The notes under the pieces: generated by a model
Seen by the model: only the letters and a program-made list of their open reading frames with translations
Told to the model about the DNA's origin: nothing
Database searches by the model: none
Position numbers and translations under genes: made by a program
IMG/VR virus record: IMGVR_UViG_3300027987_000156
Span: 1 to 39,209 of that record
From: a virus
DNA length: 39,209 nucleotides
Direction: 5' to 3' (one strand)
In this document: in pieces, positions 28,841 through 38,995 of the stretch
How positions within the stretch are numbered: the stretch's first letter is position 1
Layout of the letters: every line of letters begins with the position of its first letter

Positions 28841-29524
28841 TCAAGCAAACGCAGCATCGTATTCGATGTACACAGCATGCATCGTGACATCATCGGTGCC
28901 TAGCGTACCATCGGTAGGCTGTATCGACAGCGCAAGCGCTGCGGGTGGCGAAGACAGGTCTGCAGCATCGATTGTTGCCGTCACGCGTTGGACCGTCTTT
29001 GCGGTTGCGTCGCCGGTCATGGCAGAGCTTGTCTCACCACAGTCAGCATCAGCGTCATGCAGCGCGCCGACGGTGAGGTAGTACGCCACGCAATCGAAGG
29101 TAACTGCGTCTGCTAGAGTAGCACCCGACTTCGATGCTAGGATCACCACCTCCAAGTCAGACCCCGGATGCATGTCGAGCGGCATAGGCACGATCGTCAT
29201 TACAGGATCTGGAGCAGCAGCATTATTCCATCGGATGCCTGGTGCCTCACTGTTGTCCACGGCATACCCGGGGGTGTTGCTGATGCCACCAACAAACGCC
29301 GCGAGAATCGTAGCGTCTGCCTCATGAAAAGAAGAGATGGCAATTGGAATCGTCTTCTTTCCTGCGAGCGGATTCCACAACGACGCCGCTGCATCACCTG
29401 CAGCGATCGTCTTCCACAGCGAACCGTCGGACAACACGCGCCAAGGTTCACCGACTTCGTTTGCGGCCACGTCATGCGCCAAACGCTCTGCGTGGTCCTT
29501 GAACTCCCTGATTACACTGTTCAT
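28841..29524 (-). CDS. Structural protein, possible tail appendage, 227 aa
   Basis: A mostly beta-rich protein in a run of fibre-like genes. After an N-terminal helix (IREFKDHAERLAHDVAANEV) it has strands such as MTIVPMPLDMHPGSDLEVVI and ends DDVTMHAVYIEYDAAFA, an ending seen in phage tail proteins with jelly-roll folds. Trimerisation or host binding is plausible. The family was not established. Confidence 0.5.
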   Translation of the reverse strand: MNSVIREFKDHAERLAHDVAANEVGEPWRVLSDGSLWKTIAAGDAAASLWNPLAGKKTIPIAISSFHEADATILAAFVGGISNTPGYAVDNSEAPGIRWNNAAAPDPVMTIVPMPLDMHPGSDLEVVILASKSGATLADAVTFDCVAYYLTVGALHDADADCGETSSAMTGDATAKTVQRVTATIDAADLSSPPAALALSIQPTDGTLGTDDVTMHAVYIEYDAAFA

Positions 29525-29530
29525 TTTTAG

Positions 29531-30001
29531 CTATCCTCCACTCTTGAAGCACGTTGCCGCGCCATCGGTGCCCGCCGTTCCGGACACATATCGAACCCGC
29601 GTCCATGCGGGCAAGTTCTCCAAATCTACGATGAACGTCCCTGCCGTATCGTCGACAGCGACAGTGCCGCTGCTAAGTGCTGCGCCTGCGGATGCTGTTG
29701 CGTCTGGATGCAATGATCCTGTCGGCAGCGTTAGCGTGGAGCTTTTTGCATCTGTGGTGCCAGACAGATTGTCCCGCTCACACTGCGGATCGTCGCTGCC
29801 TTCAAAATGGAATGCCCCTACGCGTGCTGCCCCGCTATCGGCAGTGAGCGAGAGCGTCCAACTCATCCGACGCACGCCATGCGTCTTGATCCATTGGCCC
29901 GTGATGTCGGCCGTAGTAGCCTGAGAATCGAAGTCTGCCCGGCTAGTGTTATCTCCGGCGAGCTTATACAGGCCGGGGTCAATGACTCGAGTGTTGCTCA
30001 T
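29531..30001 (-). CDS. Structural protein, 156 aa
   Basis: A beta-rich 156-residue protein with alternating polar strands (RMSWTLSLTADSGAARVGAF and TFIVDLENLPAWTRVRYV), no helix-rich or membrane part, and a few scattered cysteines. It shares ATGA with the large internal protein gene upstream. Position and composition suggest a tail-associated beta-sandwich; function unknown. Confidence 0.5.
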   Translation of the reverse strand: MSNTRVIDPGLYKLAGDNTSRADFDSQATTADITGQWIKTHGVRRMSWTLSLTADSGAARVGAFHFEGSDDPQCERDNLSGTTDAKSSTLTLPTGSLHPDATASAGAALSSGTVAVDDTAGTFIVDLENLPAWTRVRYVSGTAGTDGAATCFKSGG

Positions 30002-32484
30002 GTCGATCCCTGTAATTGCTGCGATGCTGATGCTTGCGCTCCCGACAGCTGTGGAGCGCGCCTGTTGCCCGGGGTAAGTCCCTGCCGTTGGCCCTGCTGC
30101 TGGGCCTGCCGTTGATTAGCATAGACACCTTGCGTCATCCTCAGAAACCCAGGCTCTAGCGAGAAGTGTAGCGGCGTGCCGAGCATCAGTGACAGCTGCG
30201 TCAGCTTGCCGTACCCGAGCCTCGTTGTAGTCCTAAGCATCTGTTCCTGCGCCTGCGATACTACATGCTGATGCAATCGCGGGTAAACCACGCGCAATAC
30301 CTCTGCCCCTTCGCGCGTCATTTGCCCCTTGCTAAATGACTGTATCACACCCCCAGGGTCCTTCACAGCTTCGGCATATCGCAGCCATCGAGCCATGTCA
30401 GCCCCGCTTCGACGCCTTTGCTCAGGTGGACGCAAGTGCCATTGGACATCACTCGCACGTTGCATGCGCTGCGGAAGTTTCTGGCGAAGAAAATCAACGC
30501 CGCGTTGACTCACTTCGCGTACATGTTGGGCTATCGCAGGGGCCGTCTGATCGGTGTCTCCAAGCGACGAGCGCAGCTTGCTTTCCGGTGCCTGAGAGAA
30601 TGACTCGAACGCGCTAACTTCCTTGTCGAATTTGTCTGCAAGCGATGCGCTGGCTGCATTGGTTGCGGTTGGGCGGGCTACGATTGGCGTCCCGCCAGCA
30701 ACAGCGCCACGCTCTGCGGCATTGAAGAACCCATTCACAGCCTTGTCGATGCTCGCCCCTGATGCTTCGGCGGCCTTTGCGATGTCTAGCGTCTTTTGCC
30801 CAATGCGGCTTGCGATTCCTTGGCCTTGCTCTCGCAAAAACTTGTTGACAGCGCCCGCTGCAGCGCCAGTCATCGCGCCCATGAACAGAGAGCCAAGCAC
30901 GCTTGCATCTCCGCTAGCAAGTCGCATGAGTGTACCGCCAGTAAAGCCTGAACTCGCTGCAATCGTATCGGTCAGTCCGACAGTGCGGTTGCTAAGCTCA
31001 CTGGTTGCGTTGTTGTCGGCCTGATCGTTGAGCCATTTTAGCGCGCGCCATCGCACCTTGTTCGCTGCATAGGTCTCACCGACTCTACCCCCTACACTGT
31101 TAGCCGCGCTGTCTGCAGCAGTTGTGATCTCATCCTCCATGAGACCACGGATCTTCCGGTACGCCAGCTGCTTTGGGTTCGGGTCTGCAGCACGCCACCC
31201 TGCCAGATCGTCGACCCTTTGCCTTAGCTGATGGAGCTTGCCGAACGTGGCTGGCGCGGCCGCCTCTTCACTCAGGAAATCGAACTCTCGAGTGATGCGT
31301 TTCGCGAGTACGCGGTCACTGCGAATGCCGCTTTGCTCGAGCCCTTTGATTACATCGGAGCGTACACGTTGAGCGATCCGTTGGGCGGCTACCGGAGCTG
31401 CTGCTGGTAGAGCAGCATCGATAGCGGCAAGGTCATCGCCAATCCTGCGGCCAGCAGAGCCAAAGGCTGTCTTCGTGGCTTGACTGATTTCATCCCATGT
31501 CGACCCGCGTACTATGAGCTGATCAAGCCCTTCTTCGCGCACGGCGCGCCCGATAACCGCTTCCGCTTCGTCGCCGAAGTCAGCCCGCAGACGTTTGAAC
31601 GCATTCTTTCCTCGACCTTGGGCCCATTGACGTAGACCAGATCGGTCAACGAACTTTTGCAGATTTTCAACTGACAGCTTTTCTCGCAGAGCTGGAAGCA
31701 CATGCCGTTCGATGCTACCTGCGGCTGTGCCCAGTACGCCGCCCGCGGCTCCACCCCACAGCGCCCCGGTCTTCGCTCCTGCCATGAGTCGCTCTGCAGT
31801 CAGCGGTGCATCCTGTAGAGCAGCTTCGCTGACCGCGTGCCCCATCCCATACAGCCCACCCTCGACAGCGCCAGCTGCCAGTCCCGAGGCGCCTCGGGCC
31901 ACCACGCTTTCTCCAAGCAGTCCTTCGGCTGCGGCTTGCACGCCGCGCCCTATAGCAGCCACGCCACGCACAGGCGCTCCTGCCACTCGAGTGGCAGCGG
32001 CCAAGCCGCGTCCAGCGGTCTCAAGAGCGCCTTGTGCTGGCGCTGATGCGCCACCTGTCAGCAGCAGCGGCGCGAGCGCGCCGCCAATCTCGCCGGCCAA
32101 CGCAAGCCGAGAATTTTCCTCTTGGCGCGCTCTTAGGTCTTCCGGCGAGACGCCAAGCTCGACCATGAGCCTGTCGCTAAGACCCACACTAAGCCCACGC
32201 AGCGCCGCCTCTCCAGCCGCCCGCGTTGCCTGCACAGCGTTGCCGTATTGCTGCTGCCGGCGATATGCAGAGACCTCGCTCGAGCCAGCAACACGCCAGC
32301 CTGCATCCAATGCGCCTGACAGATCACTCGCAGCAATTGTCTGCACAGAGCCATCATCGACGATGACAGGCACGCGCGCGCCTTGCGCTAGCTGGATCTT
32401 ACCTTGGGCCAGTAGATCGCCCACTTGGTCGAGCGGCACGTCGATCGTGTCGCCAGTCACCGCGTCAATGGCCTTCTCGGTCAC
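29998..32484 (-). CDS. Putative internal virion/ejection protein, 828 aa
   Basis: The third of three long proteins after the nozzle gene, the arrangement of ejection proteins in podoviruses. An N-terminal region with TGDTIDVPLDQVGDLLAQGK precedes a Gly/Ala-rich hydrophobic section (residues about 135-260, including LALAGEIGGALAPLLLTGGA and GALWGGAAGGVLGTAAGS) that could insert in the inner membrane. The remainder is helical with a basic Gln-rich C-terminus. Such proteins form a transenvelope DNA channel. No lytic transglycosylase motif was visible. Confidence 0.65.
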   Translation of the reverse strand: MTEKAIDAVTGDTIDVPLDQVGDLLAQGKIQLAQGARVPVIVDDGSVQTIAASDLSGALDAGWRVAGSSEVSAYRRQQQYGNAVQATRAAGEAALRGLSVGLSDRLMVELGVSPEDLRARQEENSRLALAGEIGGALAPLLLTGGASAPAQGALETAGRGLAAATRVAGAPVRGVAAIGRGVQAAAEGLLGESVVARGASGLAAGAVEGGLYGMGHAVSEAALQDAPLTAERLMAGAKTGALWGGAAGGVLGTAAGSIERHVLPALREKLSVENLQKFVDRSGLRQWAQGRGKNAFKRLRADFGDEAEAVIGRAVREEGLDQLIVRGSTWDEISQATKTAFGSAGRRIGDDLAAIDAALPAAAPVAAQRIAQRVRSDVIKGLEQSGIRSDRVLAKRITREFDFLSEEAAAPATFGKLHQLRQRVDDLAGWRAADPNPKQLAYRKIRGLMEDEITTAADSAANSVGGRVGETYAANKVRWRALKWLNDQADNNATSELSNRTVGLTDTIAASSGFTGGTLMRLASGDASVLGSLFMGAMTGAAAGAVNKFLREQGQGIASRIGQKTLDIAKAAEASGASIDKAVNGFFNAAERGAVAGGTPIVARPTATNAASASLADKFDKEVSAFESFSQAPESKLRSSLGDTDQTAPAIAQHVREVSQRGVDFLRQKLPQRMQRASDVQWHLRPPEQRRRSGADMARWLRYAEAVKDPGGVIQSFSKGQMTREGAEVLRVVYPRLHQHVVSQAQEQMLRTTTRLGYGKLTQLSLMLGTPLHFSLEPGFLRMTQGVYANQRQAQQQGQRQGLTPGNRRAPQLSGAQASASQQLQGST

Positions 32485-34208
32485 TGCGGCTCTCCCAACG
32501 GACGCGTTTGTGGCGGTCCTCCGCTGCCACCGACCAGTCCCGATTGCTGATAGCGAGCCTGTTGTGATGCAGGGACGCTTGCCCGAGACACACGAAAAGT
32601 CTTGTTTGCGAGTTCCGCGCGCACACGCGCCCTGAGTTCAGAGGCCACTCTATCGAGGGTCGGTGATACAGTGGTGAAGTCCGCAGGACTTGGCCCGAGT
32701 TGGTCTTTCAGGAATTGAGAATCGCCCTCAGACAATGCGCCTAGCCCAGCAATAGTATTCAAGTCCGTAGTGAGACTCGAATAGATTGCCTTCATTTGAT
32801 TTCTGTCTTGAGGCGATAGCCTGTTGCCTTGCTTAGACAGGCTCTGCAACTTGTCTATGTTCGCGCGCATCACCTGTACGCGCGCAAGTCCGTTGCGTAG
32901 ATTGCGCGCCTCTTCTGGCGTGGCTGCCTGAAGCGGTACCCCCACGATCTTCTCGGACGCAGGGATGAACTTTTCTTGCTCGAATGGCGCGAACGCTGCC
33001 TTCTCCAATGCGTCTGCTTGCTGAGCCGCAGGGCTTTTTACGGCGCCACCTGCGACTGGGATTCGCTGCGTGACTACGTTGCCGCCTGTGGTCAGTGCTA
33101 GTTGCTGCGCCTCTTGCGCATTCGTTCGCCGAAGGGTCGCGTTTGTCTCCAGTGCTCTGGCCTTGATCACTGGATCGTTTGTCTGCTCAGCAATCTGTGC
33201 CGACTGCTCAGCGACAAGCTCGCGCCCTACGATCAGTGCTGCTTTGCGCTGCTCTGCCTGGGTCTGGTACTTGTCGGATACTAATCCGAGAATGCCTCGA
33301 CGGTCGGCAATCTCTTGGCGCTTGCCTTGCCTGTTTGCGAGTTGCGCGTCGATGTCCTGTTGGATCTTCTTGTCGATTATCTGCAGCGCGGTATTGGGCA
33401 CAGCTCCACGTGAAAGCCCTTGGGCATAAGCTCCCATAGCCATCGACAGAGCAGCCAATATGGTCTGACCAGTAGACTTCTCTCGCCACCAACGCTTTGG
33501 GTCTATGTTCTGCTTTGCCTCTTGCGTTAGTTGCTCTATTTTCACTAACTCTTCATCTACTCGTTGCCTGTACCTTGCGTCATCATCGGCTTGTGCGCGC
33601 TGCGCTTTCTCGATCTCCCCAGCTTGTCTGGCGTGTAGCTTTGCCATCTCTTGCGCTTGCTTTGCTTGCGCGAGTGCGGCTTGGCCACGGGCTTCTTCTG
33701 CGACGTTTGTATTTTCTTCAACTCGCGCTTGCTGCTGCAAAGCAGCTGCCACCCCTTCTTCTGCTGGACGGCTTGTCTGAGTGGTTGTGCGCGTTCCTCC
33801 GCCTACGCGCGCGACTTGCGGCTGCGCGCGTAGCTGAGCAATGCGCGCATCTACACCGGCTAGCGGATCTACATTGATGGGGGTTGCACGCTCGGGCTGT
33901 TGGCTTGCGGCTTCTGCTGCTGGGGCTGCCGCAGCTCCTATAGTGCTACCATATGGCGCTTGTCTCGCCGGACGCAGTTGGCTTGCATTTCCGATGCCCG
34001 CAATATCCGCTGCGGACGGTGCGGGCTGCACACTTGGATGGGCTATGCTTTGCTGGCCCTCTGCGGCGTCAACCGCGCGTTGAATCGGAGCCGTAGCAAA
34101 GCTCCGAGCCATCCGGATTCTTTGACCGCTTGGCGCGATGACCTCTACCTCATTGGCATCATAGCCAGTGATTCTGGTGCCATCTGCAAGTGTGATTGGC
34201 TCGCCCAT
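32481..34208 (-). CDS. Putative internal virion protein, coiled coil, 575 aa
   Basis: A long helical protein rich in Ala, Gln and Glu. Residues about 165-235 form a coiled coil (ARGQAALAQAKQAQEMAKLH), followed by KRWWREKSTGQTILAALSMA and further helices. The N-terminus contains beta-like GYDANEVEVIAPSGQRIRMA. It lies between the other two internal virion candidates and overlaps the 828-residue gene by four bases. It would be ejected with DNA or form part of an internal core. Confidence 0.6.
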   Translation of the reverse strand: MGEPITLADGTRITGYDANEVEVIAPSGQRIRMARSFATAPIQRAVDAAEGQQSIAHPSVQPAPSAADIAGIGNASQLRPARQAPYGSTIGAAAAPAAEAASQQPERATPINVDPLAGVDARIAQLRAQPQVARVGGGTRTTTQTSRPAEEGVAAALQQQARVEENTNVAEEARGQAALAQAKQAQEMAKLHARQAGEIEKAQRAQADDDARYRQRVDEELVKIEQLTQEAKQNIDPKRWWREKSTGQTILAALSMAMGAYAQGLSRGAVPNTALQIIDKKIQQDIDAQLANRQGKRQEIADRRGILGLVSDKYQTQAEQRKAALIVGRELVAEQSAQIAEQTNDPVIKARALETNATLRRTNAQEAQQLALTTGGNVVTQRIPVAGGAVKSPAAQQADALEKAAFAPFEQEKFIPASEKIVGVPLQAATPEEARNLRNGLARVQVMRANIDKLQSLSKQGNRLSPQDRNQMKAIYSSLTTDLNTIAGLGALSEGDSQFLKDQLGPSPADFTTVSPTLDRVASELRARVRAELANKTFRVSRASVPASQQARYQQSGLVGGSGGPPQTRPLGEPQ

Positions 34209-34210
34209 GG

Positions 34211-35989
34211 TTATGCCAGCGCGGCGATCGCCGTTGCGATGCCGCTAGTAGTAGCGGCCTGTTGCGTGGCCTGATTTGTTCCGGCGCCTACAGCCAGATT
34301 TGCGTTGATCGTCTGGGCTTGGATCGAGCTCTCCGCAAGCAACCGTTGGAGCTGAATCTGGCCATCTTGTGTTCGCGCGTCTATGCCTAGCAGTTGACCC
34401 ATGGCGCGGAATCGCGCCTCATCATCAAGTCCACGGGAACGCAGCTGTGCATCCATATTGGCTATCGATACTGCCTGTTGCGCATTGAGCTGCCCGAGTG
34501 CTAGTTGCGATCCTGCTTGCAGTCTTGCATTGTTTTGCGCCACTTCGGCTGCCGTGGCTGCTCCGAGGCGGGTGGTTTCTGCGCCGAGTTCGGCCAGGCG
34601 GCCCTGCGTCTGTGCCTGCAGATTGGCTTGCGCGAGTGAGGTCTCTGCCCCGATGCCTTGCCCCAAGCGCGTTGTCTCGGCGCCGAGTTCGGACAAACGA
34701 CCTTGTGCTTGTAGTTGGGCATTGTTTAGCGCGATTGCTTGGTCCGCCGATAGCTGCGACTGCGCAGCGCCCAGACCTAGCTGTCCGATGCCTAGCCCAA
34801 GCTGACCACCCTGCAGATCTGCAGCGCGGATGCCTTGCAACGCTTGCGTCTCGAGTGCACGCGCGCGCGCCTGCTCGTCTGCACGAAGAGCCGCTGCATT
34901 GGCGTTGGTCTGTGCCGCCAGGCTGGCATTGGCTGCTGATGCTCCGCGCCGTGCAAGGACTTGCGCAGCCCCACCACCGCGCGCGCTCGATGCGAGTGCC
35001 AAATTCTGCCTTAGCCCGCGGTCAAGCCCTTGGCGGAGCTGAATTTCGGCTGCGCTAGGAGCCTGTCCCTGCGCCGCCTGGGATAGCCTGCCTGCCGAGC
35101 CGAGTTGCAGGTCACGCGCAGCTTCGGAATTGGCAACGGCGCCACCCGTAACGCCGAGGCCTGGTGCCAGCTGACCTGTATCGAGAATCTGACGGTTCGC
35201 ATTGCCGATCGTCACGTCGGGTCGTCCGGAAAGCGCCTGCTGCGCTCCGGCTCCCAGCTGAGCCGTAGGGATCGACACATCAGGCCTGGCAGCCAGAGAA
35301 CGCCTATACCCCGCATCCTGTTGCGGTAGCTGCCCGATCGCAGCGTCGATTATGTTTTGAGGCTGCGCGTTCGCCGCATTGAACGCGTTGACCTGCGGGC
35401 CCACGGATTGCAGGCGCCCTGTGGTGATGCCCTGCTGCGCAATGCTGTTCGCGTCTACTCTAGCCCCAGGAGACACCGTGTGTGGGCCCGTCACTGGTGC
35501 GATTGCCTGATTTGCAGGGTTGGCGAATCCTCCTATGGGATTGGCTGCCGCGGTAATCCGCGCGCCTGCAGGCACGGTCGCTGGCCCTGGCCCCAGGGTC
35601 GTCAGTGCCCCCGGTGGGGGGAGAGATGGCCCACCGGGGGCACCGACTATTGGTGAAGGTGACGGCACCGTAGGAGTCGGCACTCCAGCCTGCCCAGGGA
35701 CCGGAGCGGGCGCATAACCGCCGCCACCACCACCTCCAAAACCAAACCCAGGAATGGCTGCCTGCGGGACGTCCCTTGGCGCGGCATAGGCTGAATTGAG
35801 CAGCCCTTGTTCAAGATCTGATGATGGGTTGCTAAATGCAGATTGGTTTATGTTCGGCGTGCGCGCGCGCGCCGCTGCAATGGCTTCTTCGTCCGCTCCC
35901 CCTTGGAATAGCCCAAGCGGCTCAAAGACGTTCTCGTCTACACCTTTGATAACATCGCCAACTAGCGGAACGCCTGACAATAGAGTCAT
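34211..35989 (-). CDS. Putative internal virion protein with internal repeats, 592 aa
   Basis: A low-complexity N-terminal half rich in Pro, Gly and Ala (GFGGGGGGGYAPAPVPGQAG), then a helical C-terminal half with imperfect repeats of GRLSELGAETTRLGQ / GRLAELGAETTRLGA type. Many Ala and Gln residues support a long coiled coil. It follows the nozzle gene directly (stop/start one base apart). The likely role is DNA ejection or internal core formation. The perfect 14-bp hairpin at 35605-35643 lies inside it. Confidence 0.6.
   Translation of the reverse strand: MTLLSGVPLVGDVIKGVDENVFEPLGLFQGGADEEAIAAARARTPNINQSAFSNPSSDLEQGLLNSAYAAPRDVPQAAIPGFGFGGGGGGGYAPAPVPGQAGVPTPTVPSPSPIVGAPGGPSLPPPGALTTLGPGPATVPAGARITAAANPIGGFANPANQAIAPVTGPHTVSPGARVDANSIAQQGITTGRLQSVGPQVNAFNAANAQPQNIIDAAIGQLPQQDAGYRRSLAARPDVSIPTAQLGAGAQQALSGRPDVTIGNANRQILDTGQLAPGLGVTGGAVANSEAARDLQLGSAGRLSQAAQGQAPSAAEIQLRQGLDRGLRQNLALASSARGGGAAQVLARRGASAANASLAAQTNANAAALRADEQARARALETQALQGIRAADLQGGQLGLGIGQLGLGAAQSQLSADQAIALNNAQLQAQGRLSELGAETTRLGQGIGAETSLAQANLQAQTQGRLAELGAETTRLGAATAAEVAQNNARLQAGSQLALGQLNAQQAVSIANMDAQLRSRGLDDEARFRAMGQLLGIDARTQDGQIQLQRLLAESSIQAQTINANLAVGAGTNQATQQAATTSGIATAIAALA
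35605..35643. repeat. Perfect 14-bp hairpin in an internal protein gene
   Basis: GTGCCCCCGGTGGG (35605-35618) and its reverse complement (35630-35643) surround an 11-base loop. The stem is very GC-rich and sits in codons of the Pro/Gly-rich region. It has no T-run and could arise partly from codon bias, but an exact 14-bp match is noteworthy. Confidence 0.75.
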
Positions 35990-38900
35990 TTAGCTTGCCC
36001 TCACTAGATCACGCTTGTACGTTGCGCCGCCCGCCTCGACTTCCACGCGCGCGGACAGAAGCTCGCTAAAGCCAGTTACCTCAAGAGAGAATGCGCGCAT
36101 CTTTCGGCTAGTGAGCGGGAACTCGATCTGCTGGTCGCTGCTGTTATCCCCCCAAGTCGAAAATGTTTGCGCCGCAGAATCCGAGTGGTCGGCGTAGACT
36201 TTCAGCGTCGCGCTGGTCGGGAACTTGCCAAGCAAGTACACATTGCGAACATTGAGCTCGCTCTGTGGGCTCCCTGTGGTCAACCATCCAGTACGCCATT
36301 GCGCAGCCCCTGGGACAGATGCAAGCCCAGGGTCACTCGTCGCCCCTGAGACTTGCTTCCAGACTGACGCGTTTGCGTCAGCGATTACATGAGCACCATC
36401 CCAGAACGCGGCAGCTACAGGATCTGTCGAGCCATTGAGCTGATAGCTATGCCATAGCTGCTTTTCGAGCTCATAGGCAATCACCAATGCATCAGGTGAT
36501 GTACCAGTGGTCCATCGGACTTCGTTCGCGCTGTCTACATAGACTGCGCTGGTGAAGTCATAACTATCATACGTTGCGATGTCTCGGCCAATCCTCGTGA
36601 GCTGCAGTCCTGGGTCGAGCAGATAGATGCCATTTCGCGGCGAGGCGAACATGAAACCAAGTGGGGTCTTGACCAGGCTCTTGATTTTGCCCAGCCCAAT
36701 TCCGCGCTGCGGAATCAATACTGGCTCACGAAGGGTTCCTGGGTTGCCGACATCATCGCCAGCGGTGCCTACCATTACTCCGATCGCATCGTCCCACCAT
36801 ACGATCAGCCGCTCGTCCATCGTGCTGATCCACTTCGGCAGCCTTGTATGGATATCGGTCTTGACTGACAACCCAAGGTGAAAGCCTGGCCACTCACCGT
36901 CGACAATTTGCTTGCTGGGCCATACGCGCCCAGTCTCGCTGTCGAGGCACACGATTCTGTTGCGCCATATTGCGATGGATTTGGTGGGTGGCGGCGCGTA
37001 GTTAGGTAGCTCTCCACCTCCTGCATCCGTCTGCGTCAGTACCTCTTCATCCGTAATCGTCGCGTCGCTTGTCGTGTCTGTATACGTGATGGTCGTGGGC
37101 TCTACTACGTCGAGCCGATAGAGAATGATGTCAGACGGGTCTCCTTCGCTACGCCATATTACCAGCCGCCAGTTGTTCGACGAATAGCCGGGCTGAACTG
37201 GCCCTCCAGATGCCCATAACGTGCTAGACGTAGACATCCAAGATAGGTCGATGTCGACTTCATTTTGGCCCGCTGCTAGCGTATGAGCGACGACTGTGGA
37301 TGGCCTACCGCGATGCAGTCGACCTAGCCGATCTACATATTCGTAACTGAATGCGTAGTAATAGGTTGCCGCGGTGTCCAATGACCCACCGGCTCCGGCG
37401 TCTGTAATCAGCGAAGCTTCGATCGGTGGGTCAATGAGTGGCATGGTGCCGATTAGGCCATCATTGATCATGATGCCCTTGTTGGCGATCTTCGGGATGC
37501 TCGCTGCAATCATAAGCACGCCATCGAACTCAATGGCGTTGTGCGTCTCGTCTGTGTCGAAGCTTAGCTCGAGCAAGTCATTGCGTAAGTACGTGACGAA
37601 ACCGTCCTTGCCTTCGAGGACGACTCCTATCCAGTAGGCGCTAGTGCCCACTAGCGCGTATCCGCTAACATGGCTTGAGATCGAGCTCGTTAGCTGGATG
37701 AATTGCGCGACGGGTGTCATGACACCACCGTCTTGATATGCCTGCGACAAGCAGTAGGCAAATTGCGTTGTGCCCTGTGTGCCAGGCAGCTCGGCTGCAA
37801 CAAGCACGTAGACCCTGCCGTCCCATGCACTCCTGCTAGTGACGAGCGCTCTGCCCACGACCCATACGCCGCTGATAGATGGTGTATAGGATACGTTGAT
37901 CAAAGCGCCGGAATCTAGATTCAGATACCCGACATGCATGTAGTCCGTGTATGACGACCCTGGGGTGTCAGGGCCATAAATGACTACTGCTCTATTTGCG
38001 GAGTTATCGCTGTAAGCGATCACTGTAGATCGGCCAGCAGTGATTGAGCTCTCTACCGTGAATAGCGAAGTGAGCGCTGTCGCCACAGCAGAGTACGAGC
38101 GCGCCACTTGCGAGTTTGTCCCAGCATCGCTCCATGTCGCTACTATGATGGCAGCAGCGTTATTAATGTCGATGCTCAACGCGCTAACTGCGCCTGTTGG
38201 CGTCGTCGCTGTCCCGTTTGTAAGCGACGGTGTTGCCCCGCTTAGCGTAATGTAGCCGACCTGTACATCGCCAGATGAATCGACGTAAGCAACGGCAATG
38301 ACGCCAGTCCCGGAGTGAACGTCTACAGCGGCGTCGAATGTCTGTGCCGCGAGCGACGTCGCCAATGATGTCCCAGCGCTCCACCCTGCATCGATGTCTG
38401 TGATGTCGAGTGTCGCAGCATATAGCGTGGTGCCATCGATGTAGACAGCTACCAAATAATCGGTAGATGAATACTGCATTAGCCGCAGATAGCTCGTGGT
38501 AATGCTTAGCTCAATGTGGCGAATATCATATGTTTCTGCATCAATGATGTGGATTGCGGTGTTGCGCAAGTGGACGGCGAAGTACCCGTTGCTGTGGTAA
38601 GCTACGTCCGTTGCGTACGTAGTACCTCTGCCAGCATTGCGGATCTTGTGTGCTCGGCTGATCGGTAGCGCTGTCTTCGCGACTTCAAGCCACCGAGACT
38701 CGGCTGCGGACCAGCGCCACAAAGATTTGCCTGACTCCGTGTATAGCTTGTCTCCTGCTACCATGAGCCCCTTTTCCGGGATCATCGTCGCAGTATCGTC
38801 TACCGCTCCACTATCGTATAGGGTTGCGTTCGTCGATAGCCCACTATGTCCATCGCGCGCTTTTAGCCCACCGTCTTCGGCGAATGAAACGTTGGCAAGC

Positions 38901-38995
38901 GTCTTCGCCCGATTGAACGCTACCTTCTGCGGATGGCTCTTTAGGTCGAGTCCGCCAAACTCCGCTTCGACAAATTTTGTGCTTGGCTCGGGCAT
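35990..38995 (-). CDS. Tail nozzle/hub-like protein, 1001 aa
   Basis: The longest gene. The N-terminus (FGGLDLKSHPQKVAFNRAKT and LKARDGHSGL) resembles podovirus tail nozzle or stabilisation proteins, which start with a FGGLD-type segment and form a beta-propeller tube under the adaptor. The long central part has repeated strand-rich blocks, including LYAATLDITDIDAG and VIAVAYVDSSGDVQVGYI, consistent with a propeller. A later domain (PPPTKSIAIWRNRIVCLDSE and LGFMFASPRNGIYLLD) and a beta-rich C-terminus follow. It would close the tail and contact the host surface. It follows the 107-residue protein with TGATG overlap. Confidence 0.65.
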   Translation of the reverse strand: MPEPSTKFVEAEFGGLDLKSHPQKVAFNRAKTLANVSFAEDGGLKARDGHSGLSTNATLYDSGAVDDTATMIPEKGLMVAGDKLYTESGKSLWRWSAAESRWLEVAKTALPISRAHKIRNAGRGTTYATDVAYHSNGYFAVHLRNTAIHIIDAETYDIRHIELSITTSYLRLMQYSSTDYLVAVYIDGTTLYAATLDITDIDAGWSAGTSLATSLAAQTFDAAVDVHSGTGVIAVAYVDSSGDVQVGYITLSGATPSLTNGTATTPTGAVSALSIDINNAAAIIVATWSDAGTNSQVARSYSAVATALTSLFTVESSITAGRSTVIAYSDNSANRAVVIYGPDTPGSSYTDYMHVGYLNLDSGALINVSYTPSISGVWVVGRALVTSRSAWDGRVYVLVAAELPGTQGTTQFAYCLSQAYQDGGVMTPVAQFIQLTSSISSHVSGYALVGTSAYWIGVVLEGKDGFVTYLRNDLLELSFDTDETHNAIEFDGVLMIAASIPKIANKGIMINDGLIGTMPLIDPPIEASLITDAGAGGSLDTAATYYYAFSYEYVDRLGRLHRGRPSTVVAHTLAAGQNEVDIDLSWMSTSSTLWASGGPVQPGYSSNNWRLVIWRSEGDPSDIILYRLDVVEPTTITYTDTTSDATITDEEVLTQTDAGGGELPNYAPPPTKSIAIWRNRIVCLDSETGRVWPSKQIVDGEWPGFHLGLSVKTDIHTRLPKWISTMDERLIVWWDDAIGVMVGTAGDDVGNPGTLREPVLIPQRGIGLGKIKSLVKTPLGFMFASPRNGIYLLDPGLQLTRIGRDIATYDSYDFTSAVYVDSANEVRWTTGTSPDALVIAYELEKQLWHSYQLNGSTDPVAAAFWDGAHVIADANASVWKQVSGATSDPGLASVPGAAQWRTGWLTTGSPQSELNVRNVYLLGKFPTSATLKVYADHSDSAAQTFSTWGDNSSDQQIEFPLTSRKMRAFSLEVTGFSELLSARVEVEAGGATYKRDLVRAS

